64,000 nucleotides of DNA, taken from Eubacteriaceae bacterium. GTDB taxonomy: Bacteria > Bacillota > Clostridia > Eubacteriales > Anaerofustaceae. Shown here piece by piece: positions 1 to 7,196 of this stretch. Position 1 is the first letter of the stretch; every line of letters starts with the position of its first letter. The DNA lies in NCBI GenBank assembly GCA_009782515.1, contig WRIY01000007.1:1-64000 (forward strand). The letters are read 5' to 3'. A program made the position numbers and the translations under genes. The notes under the pieces were generated by a model. It was not told where the DNA came from, searched no databases, and saw only the letters and a list, made by a program, of their open reading frames with translations.

Positions 1-2
1 CT

Positions 3-905
3 AAATGTTTTGAAAAAGACGGAAGCAATGTTGCTATTTCTCTTACCCAAGATGATGCAGAAAAGCTTTTTGGTAGCCTTCAGCTAAACGGTTGGGAGCA
101 GAATGGCGATTTAAAAGGCCCTTCAGAAACCTTTCAAAGCCTGCCGCATACTAGCTTGGAGATTAAAGGCAATCAGTCTACAGATTTCTGGATGGAGATT
201 GACTATGATTTGAAAACAGCTAGAGTGTTCAGGCTGCTAGCAGTAAATGCAAAAGAATATGACTATGAGTGGGTAGATTATTCAGTGTCCGATGAAGTTA
301 TCAAGAACTTGAAAAATTTCGAGAAAAGGCTTCCTGAACCTGTATTCCCTCAAGTTACCGCCCTAGAACCCATTGTGGATTTCCCCAAGCCAAAGATAAT
401 GAGCTTTGATGATTTACAGGCTATTGGTGAGCAGCTTTTGTTGTTCAGAGAAGCTGCGAGAGCTGGTGTTATTACACCAACAATGGCCGAAGCAGGCGTT
501 AAATCTAGTGTTATAGAATTGACAAACCAAGAAGCCCAAAGATTGCTGCACTTCTTGAAACTTAATGAATGGAAAGAGGAAAGCGATATTGTTGGTCCGG
601 AAGACAGCTTTACACCACTTAATGAGCTAGCAGACTTCGAAATTAATACCCATCCTTTCTATGGCAATTATCGATTATCTGATTTTACTTTTCATATTGA
701 CTATAAAACGGGATCAGCAGTAGTGCGCAGGCTGATCTGCAATGATGACAATTCAATAAGCCATGAATGGAAAAGCTACAGCATCCCAGACCAAGTAATT
801 GAAAGCTTAAAGTCCTTTGCTAAAAGCCTTTTAAAAGCTCATTTAAAAGACAGGTATATCTGGGTAGCCGATAAGGCTGTATGGCTAGAACGAGACTTCG
901 AATAA
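3..905 (+). CDS. Repeat-built protein of unknown function, N-terminus outside window
   Basis: The reading frame is open from the left edge, so the true start lies outside; about 300 residues are visible. Seen: two tandem units of roughly 100 residues. Each runs from an SLT/ELT...EAQ/DAEKLF helix, through a L-N-x-W motif and a G-P-x-E/D-x-F segment, to a beta-rich part with a D-Y-x2-x-A-V/R-V-x-R-L motif, and ends in an SVSDEVIKNLKNF / SIPDQVIESLKSF helix. A linker of about 40 residues separates them. No enzyme motif, signal peptide or membrane segment is seen, and I do not recognise the family. It ends at TAA with a weak hairpin 55 nt downstream. Confidence 0.75.
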   Translation, partial: KCFEKDGSNVAISLTQDDAEKLFGSLQLNGWEQNGDLKGPSETFQSLPHTSLEIKGNQSTDFWMEIDYDLKTARVFRLLAVNAKEYDYEWVDYSVSDEVIKNLKNFEKRLPEPVFPQVTALEPIVDFPKPKIMSFDDLQAIGEQLLLFREAARAGVITPTMAEAGVKSSVIELTNQEAQRLLHFLKLNEWKEESDIVGPEDSFTPLNELADFEINTHPFYGNYRLSDFTFHIDYKTGSAVVRRLICNDDNSISHEWKSYSIPDQVIESLKSFAKSLLKAHLKDRYIWVADKAVWLERDFE

Positions 906-959
906 GCTAGCTTCAAAGTTAGATCAAAAAACTAATGAGTACCACGTCATGTCGATAAA

Positions 960-975
960 ACCCCAAGTGAGGGGT
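960..975 (+). terminator. Weak hairpin after the repeat protein
   Basis: A 5-bp ACCCC/GGGGT stem with a 6-nt loop is followed by a short T-rich stretch (CTTTA). It is a possible but weak terminator. Confidence 0.3.
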
Positions 976-1060
976 CTTTACATATCATGAAACTCTGTTA
1001 TGAAACTCCAGACAAGGGTGCAAATCGCATTTATTCTTTAGCAAAAATGTAAAAAAGTGT

Positions 1061-1088
1061 AAAAAAACAGGCTCCAAAAAGAAACCTG
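1061..1088 (-). terminator. Intrinsic terminator of tRNA-Arg
   Basis: Read on the minus strand, CAGGTTTC pairs with GGAGCCTG (8 bp with two wobbles, five-T loop) and is followed by seven Ts. It lies 18 nt beyond the tRNA 3' end. Confidence 0.75.
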
Positions 1089-1106
1089 CCTAATAAGCTA
1101 ATAAAA

Positions 1107-1183
1107 TGGCGCGCCGAAGAGGATTCGAACCCCTGACCTTCTGGTCCGTAGCCAGACGCTCTATCCAACTGAGCTACCGGCGC
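1107..1183 (-). tRNA. tRNA-Arg (anticodon ACG)
   Basis: The minus strand folds into a full cloverleaf. The 7-bp acceptor has one G-U pair, the D arm is GCTC/GAGC, and the anticodon stem TCTGG/CCAGA carries the loop CTACGGA with anticodon ACG. The T arm is AGGGG/CCTCT with TTCGAAT. The CCA end is encoded. A terminator follows directly. Confidence 0.97.
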
Positions 1184-1192
1184 AGCTAAGGC

Positions 1193-1223
1193 ATTATAGC
1201 ATATCATTGCATGGTTATGTCAT
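1193..1223 (-). promoter_or_regulatory. Probable promoter of tRNA-Arg
   Basis: On the minus strand a perfect TATAAT (1198-1193) lies 9 nt from the tRNA. An ATGACA -35-like element sits at 1223-1218. The 19-nt spacer is longer than ideal. Confidence 0.4.
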
Positions 1224-1304
1224 TTTTTTTGCAATATCCACCATGATGCCGGAATCCATTGCAGCATAAAGCCAAGCCATGCCTTCTGCCCTGCCGCTGC
1301 GAGG

Positions 1305-1553
1305 CTAGTTGCTATTAATTGCCTCAACGAACCACTGCGGCTCTTCATACCACAAATACTTCACCTGGCCCTGAATCCTCACGGTATATCGCATGCCTTG
1401 GCCGCCAGCCTTAAGGCTGGCAGCCTGGCGCTTGTCAAGGATCTTGTCAATTTGGTACACTCTGCCGTCTTCCCAGTGTATGCACAAAGGGCTCATCTCC
1501 CCGTCAATGCTAAATGACACATCCACTGGAACATATTTCTTTTCAATTCCCAT
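1305..1553 (-). CDS. Small conserved partner of the Y-family polymerase gene
   Basis: This 82-residue soluble protein begins 15 nt after the dinB stop, so the two are probably co-transcribed. Seen: KYVPVDVSFSIDGEMSPL, a H-W-E-D-G-R-V-Y-x-I-D motif, AASLKAGGQGMRYTVRI and a W-F-V-E ending. It looks like a small all-beta fold. From memory, similar small proteins commonly follow dinB/UvrX-like genes in Clostridia and have no assigned function. A role in polymerase regulation is only inferred from position. Confidence 0.75.
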   Translation of the reverse strand: MGIEKKYVPVDVSFSIDGEMSPLCIHWEDGRVYQIDKILDKRQAASLKAGGQGMRYTVRIQGQVKYLWYEEPQWFVEAINSN

Positions 1554-1568
1554 TTTTTCACCTTATGC

Positions 1569-2491
1569 TTAGGCAAAGTAGCTTACAGGGTGAATTGTAT
1601 GATCTGATTTTGGGTCAAGCCCTGTAAGAGAATCATCGCTTAGCATCACCGCCCGCTTTACCGACTGGTGGCCGAACCTGTTGCGCAAAGCGTCTATTGT
1701 TTTTTCAAGCTCTTCGCGCTTTTGCATCTGCTTTCCCTCGTCAGTGTAGCTAAGCTGCACATGCCAGTTTTGCGAAAGCCCCGTTGCCCTTACTCCAATG
1801 CTGCGCAGCGGCTTGCCATGAAGGTGGTTGTCTCTGTAAAGCTTTATCGCTGCATCAAAGAGCATCCCCGAGACGCACGTGGGGCTGGCAAGGCCCATCT
1901 GCCTTTGGTAGGACAATAAGTCTTTGTCGCGAAATGTCACTTGGACTGTGCTTGCCAGCACGCCATAGTCGCGCATCCTCGAGGCAACGCTCTCACAAAG
2001 CACATACAAAGTGAGGCGCACATCCTCTTCTGATTCCAGGTCCCTTGGCGCAGTCGTGCTGTTGCCGACTGATTTTATAATAGAAGGCCCCCTCATGCTG
2101 GCCTTTGCAACTGGCGCATCATCGAGCCCGTTGGCAAAGTACCAGAGCGTCTGGCCGTTCTTCCCAAGCGAATTCTTTAACAGGCTGGGATCAAAGCGCG
2201 CTAAATCGCCGATTGTCCTTATGCCAAAGTTAAATAGCTTTCGCTTTGTCGACCTGCCAACGTACAGCAGATCCTCAGCCGGAAGCTCCCAAGCGACTTC
2301 CTTGTAGTTTTCACGGCTTATAACTGTAGTTGCGTCTGGCTTTTTGAGGTCGCTTCCAAGCTTGGCAAATATCTTGTTCCACGATACCCCAACAGACGCG
2401 GTCACGCCAAGCTCCGCATAAATTCTTCTGCGGATCTCGTTGGCGACTTTTTCGCCGTCGCCAAACAGTGCTTGTTGGGCTGTTATATCTA
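1569..2491 (-). CDS. dinB: DNA polymerase IV, exon 2 (C-terminal part)
   Basis: This is the downstream exon of an intron-split Y-family polymerase. It encodes LDIT, the end of the palm, the helix-hairpin-helix thumb (VGRSTKRKLFNFGIRTIGDL) and the little-finger domain that binds DNA. The frame is also open about 80 nt upstream into the intron, but the LDIT residues that should follow the catalytic DECW motif begin at 2491. Joined to exon 1 (325 + 923 nt) it gives a 415-residue protein, normal for Pol IV. The polymerase copies damaged DNA in the SOS response. Without splicing or excision of the intron no full-length enzyme is made. Confidence 0.9.
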
Positions 2492-2571
2492 ATGCCGATA
2501 GGTAAAACTTTGATACAATCTCTATCTTTTGCCGGCTAAGTCGGAAGGATTGCTCCCTCTTTCTCGCCAAA
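2492..2571 (-). other. Intron domain VI and unusual 3' extension
   Basis: On the minus strand, after domain V, GGC...GCC encloses AAG/CUU and AGGGA/UCCUU pairs around a GCAA loop. A single unpaired A (2537) is a good branch-point candidate. Normally the 3' splice site lies a few nt beyond. Here 42 more nt (2533-2492), able to form a GATAG/CTATC stem, precede the AT that restores the dinB frame. Confidence 0.55.
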
Positions 2572-2605
2572 GAACCGTACGTGTCAGTTTCCTGACATAC
2601 GGCTC
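2572..2605 (-). ncRNA. Group II intron domain V
   Basis: A 34-nt hairpin on the minus strand begins GAGCCGTATG and ends CGTACGGTTC. It has an AGC catalytic triad position, a two-nt bulge and a GAAA tetraloop: the standard catalytic domain of group II introns. Confidence 0.92.
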
Positions 2606-2615
2606 AAACATGCCT

Positions 2616-3419
2616 TTATCCGAAGCGCCGAGCCATCTTTGCCAGAGTTTCGCCGCTTGCAGGGTCAGCGAAGTTTCCGCTTGCCCAATACTTGCTGCGA
2701 ATCCATTTCTGGCTCTTTTTAGGGTGCTCCCGCTTGAAAAAGCGCCGCAGGGACTGCTGTATATAATAGTCCATGCTATGCAGCGCCTTTCTTGAGCTTA
2801 CCGGGGCCCAAGAGCCAGAGATATCCTCTATAAGGCTATTTAGTGATCTTACAAGTGCCTTTGATCCCTTCCCATGCGATGACTTAACAGCTTTTGAGAT
2901 CCGGGCCTTTGCAGCCTTCACGCTTTCTTTGGAAGGCGAAATCCCGTATGGGGATATTAAAAACCCCAGAAAGCAAAAGCCATTTTCTACAGCATATACT
3001 GTGCAGGCTGTATCATGGGCAAATGCAGCGATGCCTTCATCGCTGCTGCAAAAGAATGCATATTCGCTCTTTGAGCAAACCAGCTCGCAGCCCGGCGCGC
3101 CCAAATGGCCAAGCCCGTCTGTTGGGCCTACAGCCGCCCATTTGTACGCCTTTGCTGCTTCATATGCTTTCAAGGCAAGCTCGCTGCCAGTGCCCCGGGC
3201 CGCCTTTTGCCTGTAAAGCAGCATCCTGCTTAGCCCTCTTGCCCTTCTGTAGTTTCCTTCGCTTTCGGCATGGCTGATGCGCTCGCGCAGCCTTTCAATA
3301 TACATTGTATGAGCAGGCAATGCGGGCTTTTCATTAAAAGCGTTCACGTCTGTTGCCTCCTTAGTGCAGAATCTATTCTGCCTATAGAAATTCTGTGAGC
3401 ACAGCATGCCATGTTGCAT
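2616..3419 (-). pseudogene. Degenerate group II intron maturase (LtrA-like)
   Basis: The N-terminal MYIERLRERISHAESEGNYR segment and the FLGF motif match the two ends of a group II reverse transcriptase. They are followed by thumb/maturase X features (RSLNSLIEDISGSW; LRRFFKREHPKKSQKWIRSK). Only 267 residues remain. The fingers-palm core, including the catalytic YADD motif, is missing or scrambled between about residues 80 and 140, and no HNH endonuclease domain follows. Reverse transcription is therefore very unlikely. RNA-folding activity through domain X cannot be excluded. The frame itself is uninterrupted. Confidence 0.8.
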
Positions 3420-4521
3420 GCCAGCCGGAAGTCTGCGCCCTTTCGGGCCGCGCTACTCACGCTATCCACACGGTTATTTCCATTCCCGCTCCCTTTCGGG
3501 CATGTGGCGTTTGCTTTTTCCGGCATCCTACGCCCCCTGGGCCTTTTGCTTTCCTTGCAGTCAGCATACCGCGCCGCTTTTTGCAAAACGCGGGGCCCAA
3601 AGGGTTTTCCAAGTTCAGCTTCTATCAGATCCGGATGGTTTAGGCCCCCCCAATACGCCGGCAGGCATGTAGGATGTGGAGAGCGGGATTCGGGGGAAAG
3701 CCCGCCGCTTGCCTGCGCCTCGGAAGCATTCATATCCAGCTTCCGCCTGTGGGTTACGGCGCTTATAGGGATTCACTCATCGTTGGCCATGCCACCCTTT
3801 CCCTCGCCCTTAGCGCTATGGATACTAAGCGCTAAGAAGCTTTTCCTCATGCAACCTACAAAGGGGTTGCCCTCTTTGCAGTTTTGGACGGGAATATCCC
3901 CCACAACCGGGACAGCAGCTTATAGCTGCACTGATGTATTTCGGAAGAAGCCGCTTCTTGTCGCAGCCCCCGGCCCACACCGTGCATGCGGGTTTCCTCG
4001 CACACGGCGTTCCACCGGCCCTGCCAATAGGCCGGCTAGAGGCCATTCCTCCACCCCCATTACAGGGGCTTCCCAGGTGCTGCCTCCGCTTTTGGCGCTG
4101 GCTCAGCTGCTTATTGTTCTTCGACAGCCTATTGCTTATGCAACCCAGCGCTTTTCCCCGTTCCGACAGCTTTATCTTTGCATGTATGCCTTTAGGCGCT
4201 TGCTTTGGGCCAGCCAGCTTTCCTGCGCCTGTAACGCAGCATGGCCTTTCATAGCTGGCATTCTTACTCAGCCACTCTGGGCCGGCTCCTTTAAGCCACA
4301 AGTTTGCTCTCGCTCGCCATGGGCATTTTATAGACCCCCGGCATATTTAGTGCCGGCTTCACCGGGCTTCGCACCGCATTCTGCAATGCCGCACGCCGGA
4401 GTATTAGGGAGGGCGCTTCAAGGCGTTACCCTGTCATTTCGCCCTTCAAGCTGCCAGTTCTTCTATAGATGGCTAAAAACCTCTATAGCGCCTAAGCTTT
4501 TCACTTAGGAACGGGTCGCAC

Positions 4522-4846
4522 GCCAACATTCGTCTAGCCCAAAAGCCTCTACGCGATCAGTGTACTGCTCGTATATCGTTCGCACTAAGCCGGAATACTC
4601 CAAATATTTTTTGAAATTCGGCTTTATGCATACAAGATCCGGGCACTTCTGCATTGCTTGCCATATGGCTTCCCCTGTCTTGATCCCGTATTTTTTGGCA
4701 ATCTCGTTCTTGGCAAGAATTATGCCGTGCCGCTTCTCAGCGTCTCCGCCGACTACGACAGGCTTATCACGTATGCCAGGTTGGTGAAAGCACTCAACTG
4801 AAGCGTAAAAACCGTTTAGATCCGAGTGCAAAATTACCCGATCCAC
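4522..4846 (-). CDS. dinB: DNA polymerase IV, exon 1 (N-terminal part)
   Basis: Residues 1-108 of a Y-family polymerase: the first metal-binding aspartate is in HSDLNGFYASVE and the second catalytic pair (D105-E106) is in FGLDECW. The intron interrupts codon 109, just two residues after the catalytic pair. Read through unspliced, the frame ends after five intron-encoded residues. Upstream lie a promoter with a LexA box and a GGAGGTAGC ribosome site 5-6 nt before ATG, all consistent with an SOS-inducible translesion polymerase. Confidence 0.92.
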
Positions 4847-4863
4847 CGCTACCTCCTTTTAAT

Positions 4864-4910
4864 GAAACATTTGTTCTATTCATTATAATAATATTATATG
4901 CCAGAATCAA
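4864..4910 (-). promoter_or_regulatory. SOS promoter of dinB with LexA box
   Basis: On the minus strand: -35 TTGATT (4910-4905), 17-nt spacer, -10 TATAAT (4887-4882), then AGAACAAATGTTTC (4877-4864). The last matches the Gram-positive LexA/DinR box CGAACRNRYGTTYC at 13 of 14 positions. The box covers the expected transcription start, so LexA would block initiation. Confidence 0.85.
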
Positions 4911-5059
4911 TAAAACAATCAGGCTTTCAAATGACTTATACTGTCAATATTCGCAGTTAAAGGCAAAAGAAGAAAATTGCAGATAAAATTTTAGCCTACT
5001 CACGTTATGGCAACTCATGAATAATATATTCTGACTACAAAACTTGAGGAGATGAATAT

Positions 5060-5719
5060 ATGCGAAGCAATAATATTTTTATATTCGGCTCATCTAAATG
5101 CGGTACTGCTGCTTGCGGCACTGCACTAGAGCCTATATATAATATGCCACCCATCACCTTGCCTGCTTTACCATCAATTGGGGTACAAGGCTGTGGCTGT
5201 GGGCAACAGCAAATATGCAACAATAGCTGTGGCTGCAACAATTCATGCAGCAATAGCTGCGGATGCGGCAGTTGCGCTTGCGAAGCTGTACAAGATGACT
5301 GCTGCTGCAATGAATGCAGCTGTGCTTGCGAAATAGAGTGCTGCTGCGAATGCGACAACAGCTGTGGATGCGATGACTGCTGCAATAGCTGTGCGTGCGA
5401 ATGCACATGCGAATGTGAAGCAGTTACGAGCTGTGGATGCAACAGTTGCTATAATAGCTGCGGATGCGGCATACCCGGAAGCGGCCCTGGAGTTGTAGAG
5501 CCTGTAAAGAACACCCAATGCGGCGAAGCCTGCAGGCAGCCAGTCTACACATCGCCTATGCCGATTCCGAACTTCAATTGCGCCATTTTAAATGAAGCAA
5601 ACAGAGATGACTGCATAACAGAGCTTCCGTCCTACATCGCGCCTAGGGCAACCATGCCTTCATGGGCTTCAGCTGCGCTGTGCGCCCGCCCTGAAAGATG
5701 CGACAACAGATGCTACTAA
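5060..5719 (+). CDS. Extremely cysteine-rich protein of unknown function
   Basis: This 219-residue protein has about 43 cysteines, 34 of them between residues 45 and 136. There short Cys-Gly-Cys, Cys-x-Cys and Cys-Cys-Cys units alternate with Asn, Ser, Asp and Glu. The first 40 residues and the last 75 are much less Cys-rich. No signal peptide or membrane segment is seen. It has a good ribosome site (GAGGAG, 7 nt before ATG) and its own terminator. I do not recognise the family. Metal binding, or a cross-linked spore or surface layer component, are both possible from composition alone. Confidence 0.8.
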   Translation: MRSNNIFIFGSSKCGTAACGTALEPIYNMPPITLPALPSIGVQGCGCGQQQICNNSCGCNNSCSNSCGCGSCACEAVQDDCCCNECSCACEIECCCECDNSCGCDDCCNSCACECTCECEAVTSCGCNSCYNSCGCGIPGSGPGVVEPVKNTQCGEACRQPVYTSPMPIPNFNCAILNEANRDDCITELPSYIAPRATMPSWASAALCARPERCDNRCY

Positions 5720-5820
5720 ATGAAAAATACTTATTAATGCTAGCCTTATAATAAGCCTGGCTGCGAGCCAAAAGCTCAGAAGCCGGCACAAAAGCGCAAA
5801 AGCCTAGGCGTGCGCTTATG

Positions 5821-5845
5821 CCCCTGCCTTGCAGGGGTTTTTTAA
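5821..5845 (+). terminator. Strong terminator after the Cys-rich gene
   Basis: CCCCTGC and GCAGGGG form a 7-bp stem with a CTT loop, followed by six Ts. It lies about 100 nt after the stop and ahead of ku. Confidence 0.92.
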
Positions 5846-5907
5846 TATTTAAAGCTGCAGCTGCATAAGCTTATACTATAAAACTTGGACAAACAGAAAG
5901 GGAAAAA

Positions 5908-6705
5908 ATGCCACAGGCATACCAAAAATGCGCTATAAGCTTTGGGCTTGTGCACATTCCAATAGCGCTATATACATCCGCTGCTTCAAGCGGCATCTCA
6001 TTCAACCAGCTCCACAAAGATGATCTGGGCAGAATAAGGCATAAAAAAGTCTGCTCCGTATGCGGCGATGAAGTAACTGCGGATGAAATAGCAAAAGGCT
6101 TCGAATATTCGAAAGGCAATTACATCGTCATAGAAGACAGCGAACTTGAAAAGCTTAAAACTGAAAATGACAAAGCGTTTAATATACTCCAATTTGCTGA
6201 TATATCAGATATTGAGCACAGATATGTAGAGAAAAGCTATTATGCAGTCCCTCTGCCGGGGGGCGAGAAGGCGTTTGAGCTATTGCGCCTGGCAATGCGC
6301 TCAATGAACAAAGCGGCTGTGGCGCTAGCTGTCCTGGGCAGCAAAGAGGCCCTTGCGTGCCTGATGGCCTTTGATTACGGCATAATTGCATCTATTCTGT
6401 ACTTTGGAGACGAGCTGAAGCCAATGCCGGTATCATACCGGATTCCTGATGCCAGCGACTCTGAGCTTGAACTCGCAAAGACGCTCATTTCGTCTATGCA
6501 AAAGGATTTCGACATATCCGAGTTTCAGGATGAGTTTTCAAGCAGAGTCACTGGTTTGATCGAGGAAAAGGCCCATGGCAAGAAGCCAAAACAGGCAAAG
6601 CAGGCAAAAAAGCAAGAGAGTGTTGTCGATCTTGTGGACGCGCTTCGCCTCAGCATTGATGCGAAAAAGCCAGCCCAAAAGAAAAAGCGCAAAGATGCAG
6701 GCTAG
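5908..6705 (+). CDS. ku: Ku, DNA end-binding protein of non-homologous end joining
   Basis: This 265-residue protein opens with CAISFGLVHIPIALY, typical of bacterial Ku. A C-S-V-C-G knuckle lies near residue 50, followed by the YVEKSYYAVP core of the Ku beta-barrel and a Lys-rich tail (KKPKQAKQAKKQE; AKKPAQKKKRK). Bacterial Ku forms a homodimeric ring on double-strand ends and recruits a ligase, usually LigD. No ligD is in the window. It is preceded by AAAGGG and lies in its own unit behind a terminator. Its position after dinB makes this a repair neighbourhood. Confidence 0.95.
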   Translation: MPQAYQKCAISFGLVHIPIALYTSAASSGISFNQLHKDDLGRIRHKKVCSVCGDEVTADEIAKGFEYSKGNYIVIEDSELEKLKTENDKAFNILQFADISDIEHRYVEKSYYAVPLPGGEKAFELLRLAMRSMNKAAVALAVLGSKEALACLMAFDYGIIASILYFGDELKPMPVSYRIPDASDSELELAKTLISSMQKDFDISEFQDEFSSRVTGLIEEKAHGKKPKQAKQAKKQESVVDLVDALRLSIDAKKPAQKKKRKDAG

Positions 6706-7042
6706 ATTGTAGCCAGAGCATCTTTTTGCTATCAGCGGCTTTGCAGGGCAGGGAAGGGAAGGCCAGCGCCTGCCCGCCAAAGATGCAGCTTTCCCTTCAG
6801 ATTGATGCCGCTTAACAGATTCGGCCCTTTTGCCTCCCGGATAAAAAGGCTGCGCGCTTTGCAGCAAGCATCGCGCTTTCTTTTTTTTTGCATTTGGCAA
6901 TTATGCCACGCTGCTAACTTAGCCTTTTGCAGCGCTTATTTTATGCGCCGCCATAGAGGGCGATATATTATTGTCCATACATTTCATTTAACGCATAAGC
7001 ACAAGATGCAAATGGTTGCAATTAATGCAACCAGTAAGTGGA
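6706..7042 (+). other. Intergenic stretch with no recognised feature
   Basis: Between ku and the conjugation promoter I see only short A/T runs. No long protein frame, tRNA or strong hairpin was recognised. Confidence 0.5.
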
Positions 7043-7071
7043 TTGACAGTTCTTTTTTTGCGTGATATGAT
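7043..7071 (+). promoter_or_regulatory. Strong sigma-A promoter of the conjugation cluster
   Basis: TTGACA (7043-7048), a 17-nt spacer and TATGAT (7066-7071). It leaves a leader of about 120 nt before the VirD4-like gene and appears to serve the tightly packed genes that follow. Confidence 0.8.
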
Positions 7072-7196
7072 CCGCATTGCTACTATTGCTTTTTGTAAGA
7101 TTTGCAATTGATTGTGAGCTCAGGCCAGATGCGCGATGTGCATGAGGCTTGACAGGCAATGCACGCAGAGCAATAAGCGCACAAAAAGGGGAAAGC

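Larger units (their letters stand above)
2492..4521 (-). mobile_element. Group II intron inserted in dinB
   Basis: Seen: the 5' end is GTGCGACC (4521 downward), matching the group II GUGYG consensus. A canonical 34-nt domain V lies at 2605-2572. A degenerate maturase gene sits in the domain IV position, and the 3' end is AT (AY consensus). Removing exactly 2030 nt joins TGT TGG C to TA GAT ATA, giving C-W-L-D-I, the expected Pol IV sequence, in frame. The part before the protein gene (about 1.1 kb) is longer than usual. Domain V ends 80 nt before the 3' splice site, leaving room for domain VI plus a 3' extension. Whether the RNA still splices, perhaps with help from another maturase, is unknown. 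Confidence 0.9.

Noticed and set aside
3782-3787. GCCAAC on the intron strand, complementary to the 6 nt before the 5' splice site (possible EBS1)
   Set aside because: A 6-nt match is expected by chance, and it lies about 735 nt into the intron, further than EBS1 usually is.
3411-4508. A 365-codon open frame on the plus strand across the intron
   Set aside because: It lies antisense to the structured group II intron RNA, has no protein-like motifs and no ribosome site; it is a by-product of the GC-rich intron.
5035-5518. His/Ser/Gln-rich and Ala-rich frames antisense to the Cys-rich gene
   Set aside because: They mirror the TGC/GGC-rich codons of the real gene on the other strand.
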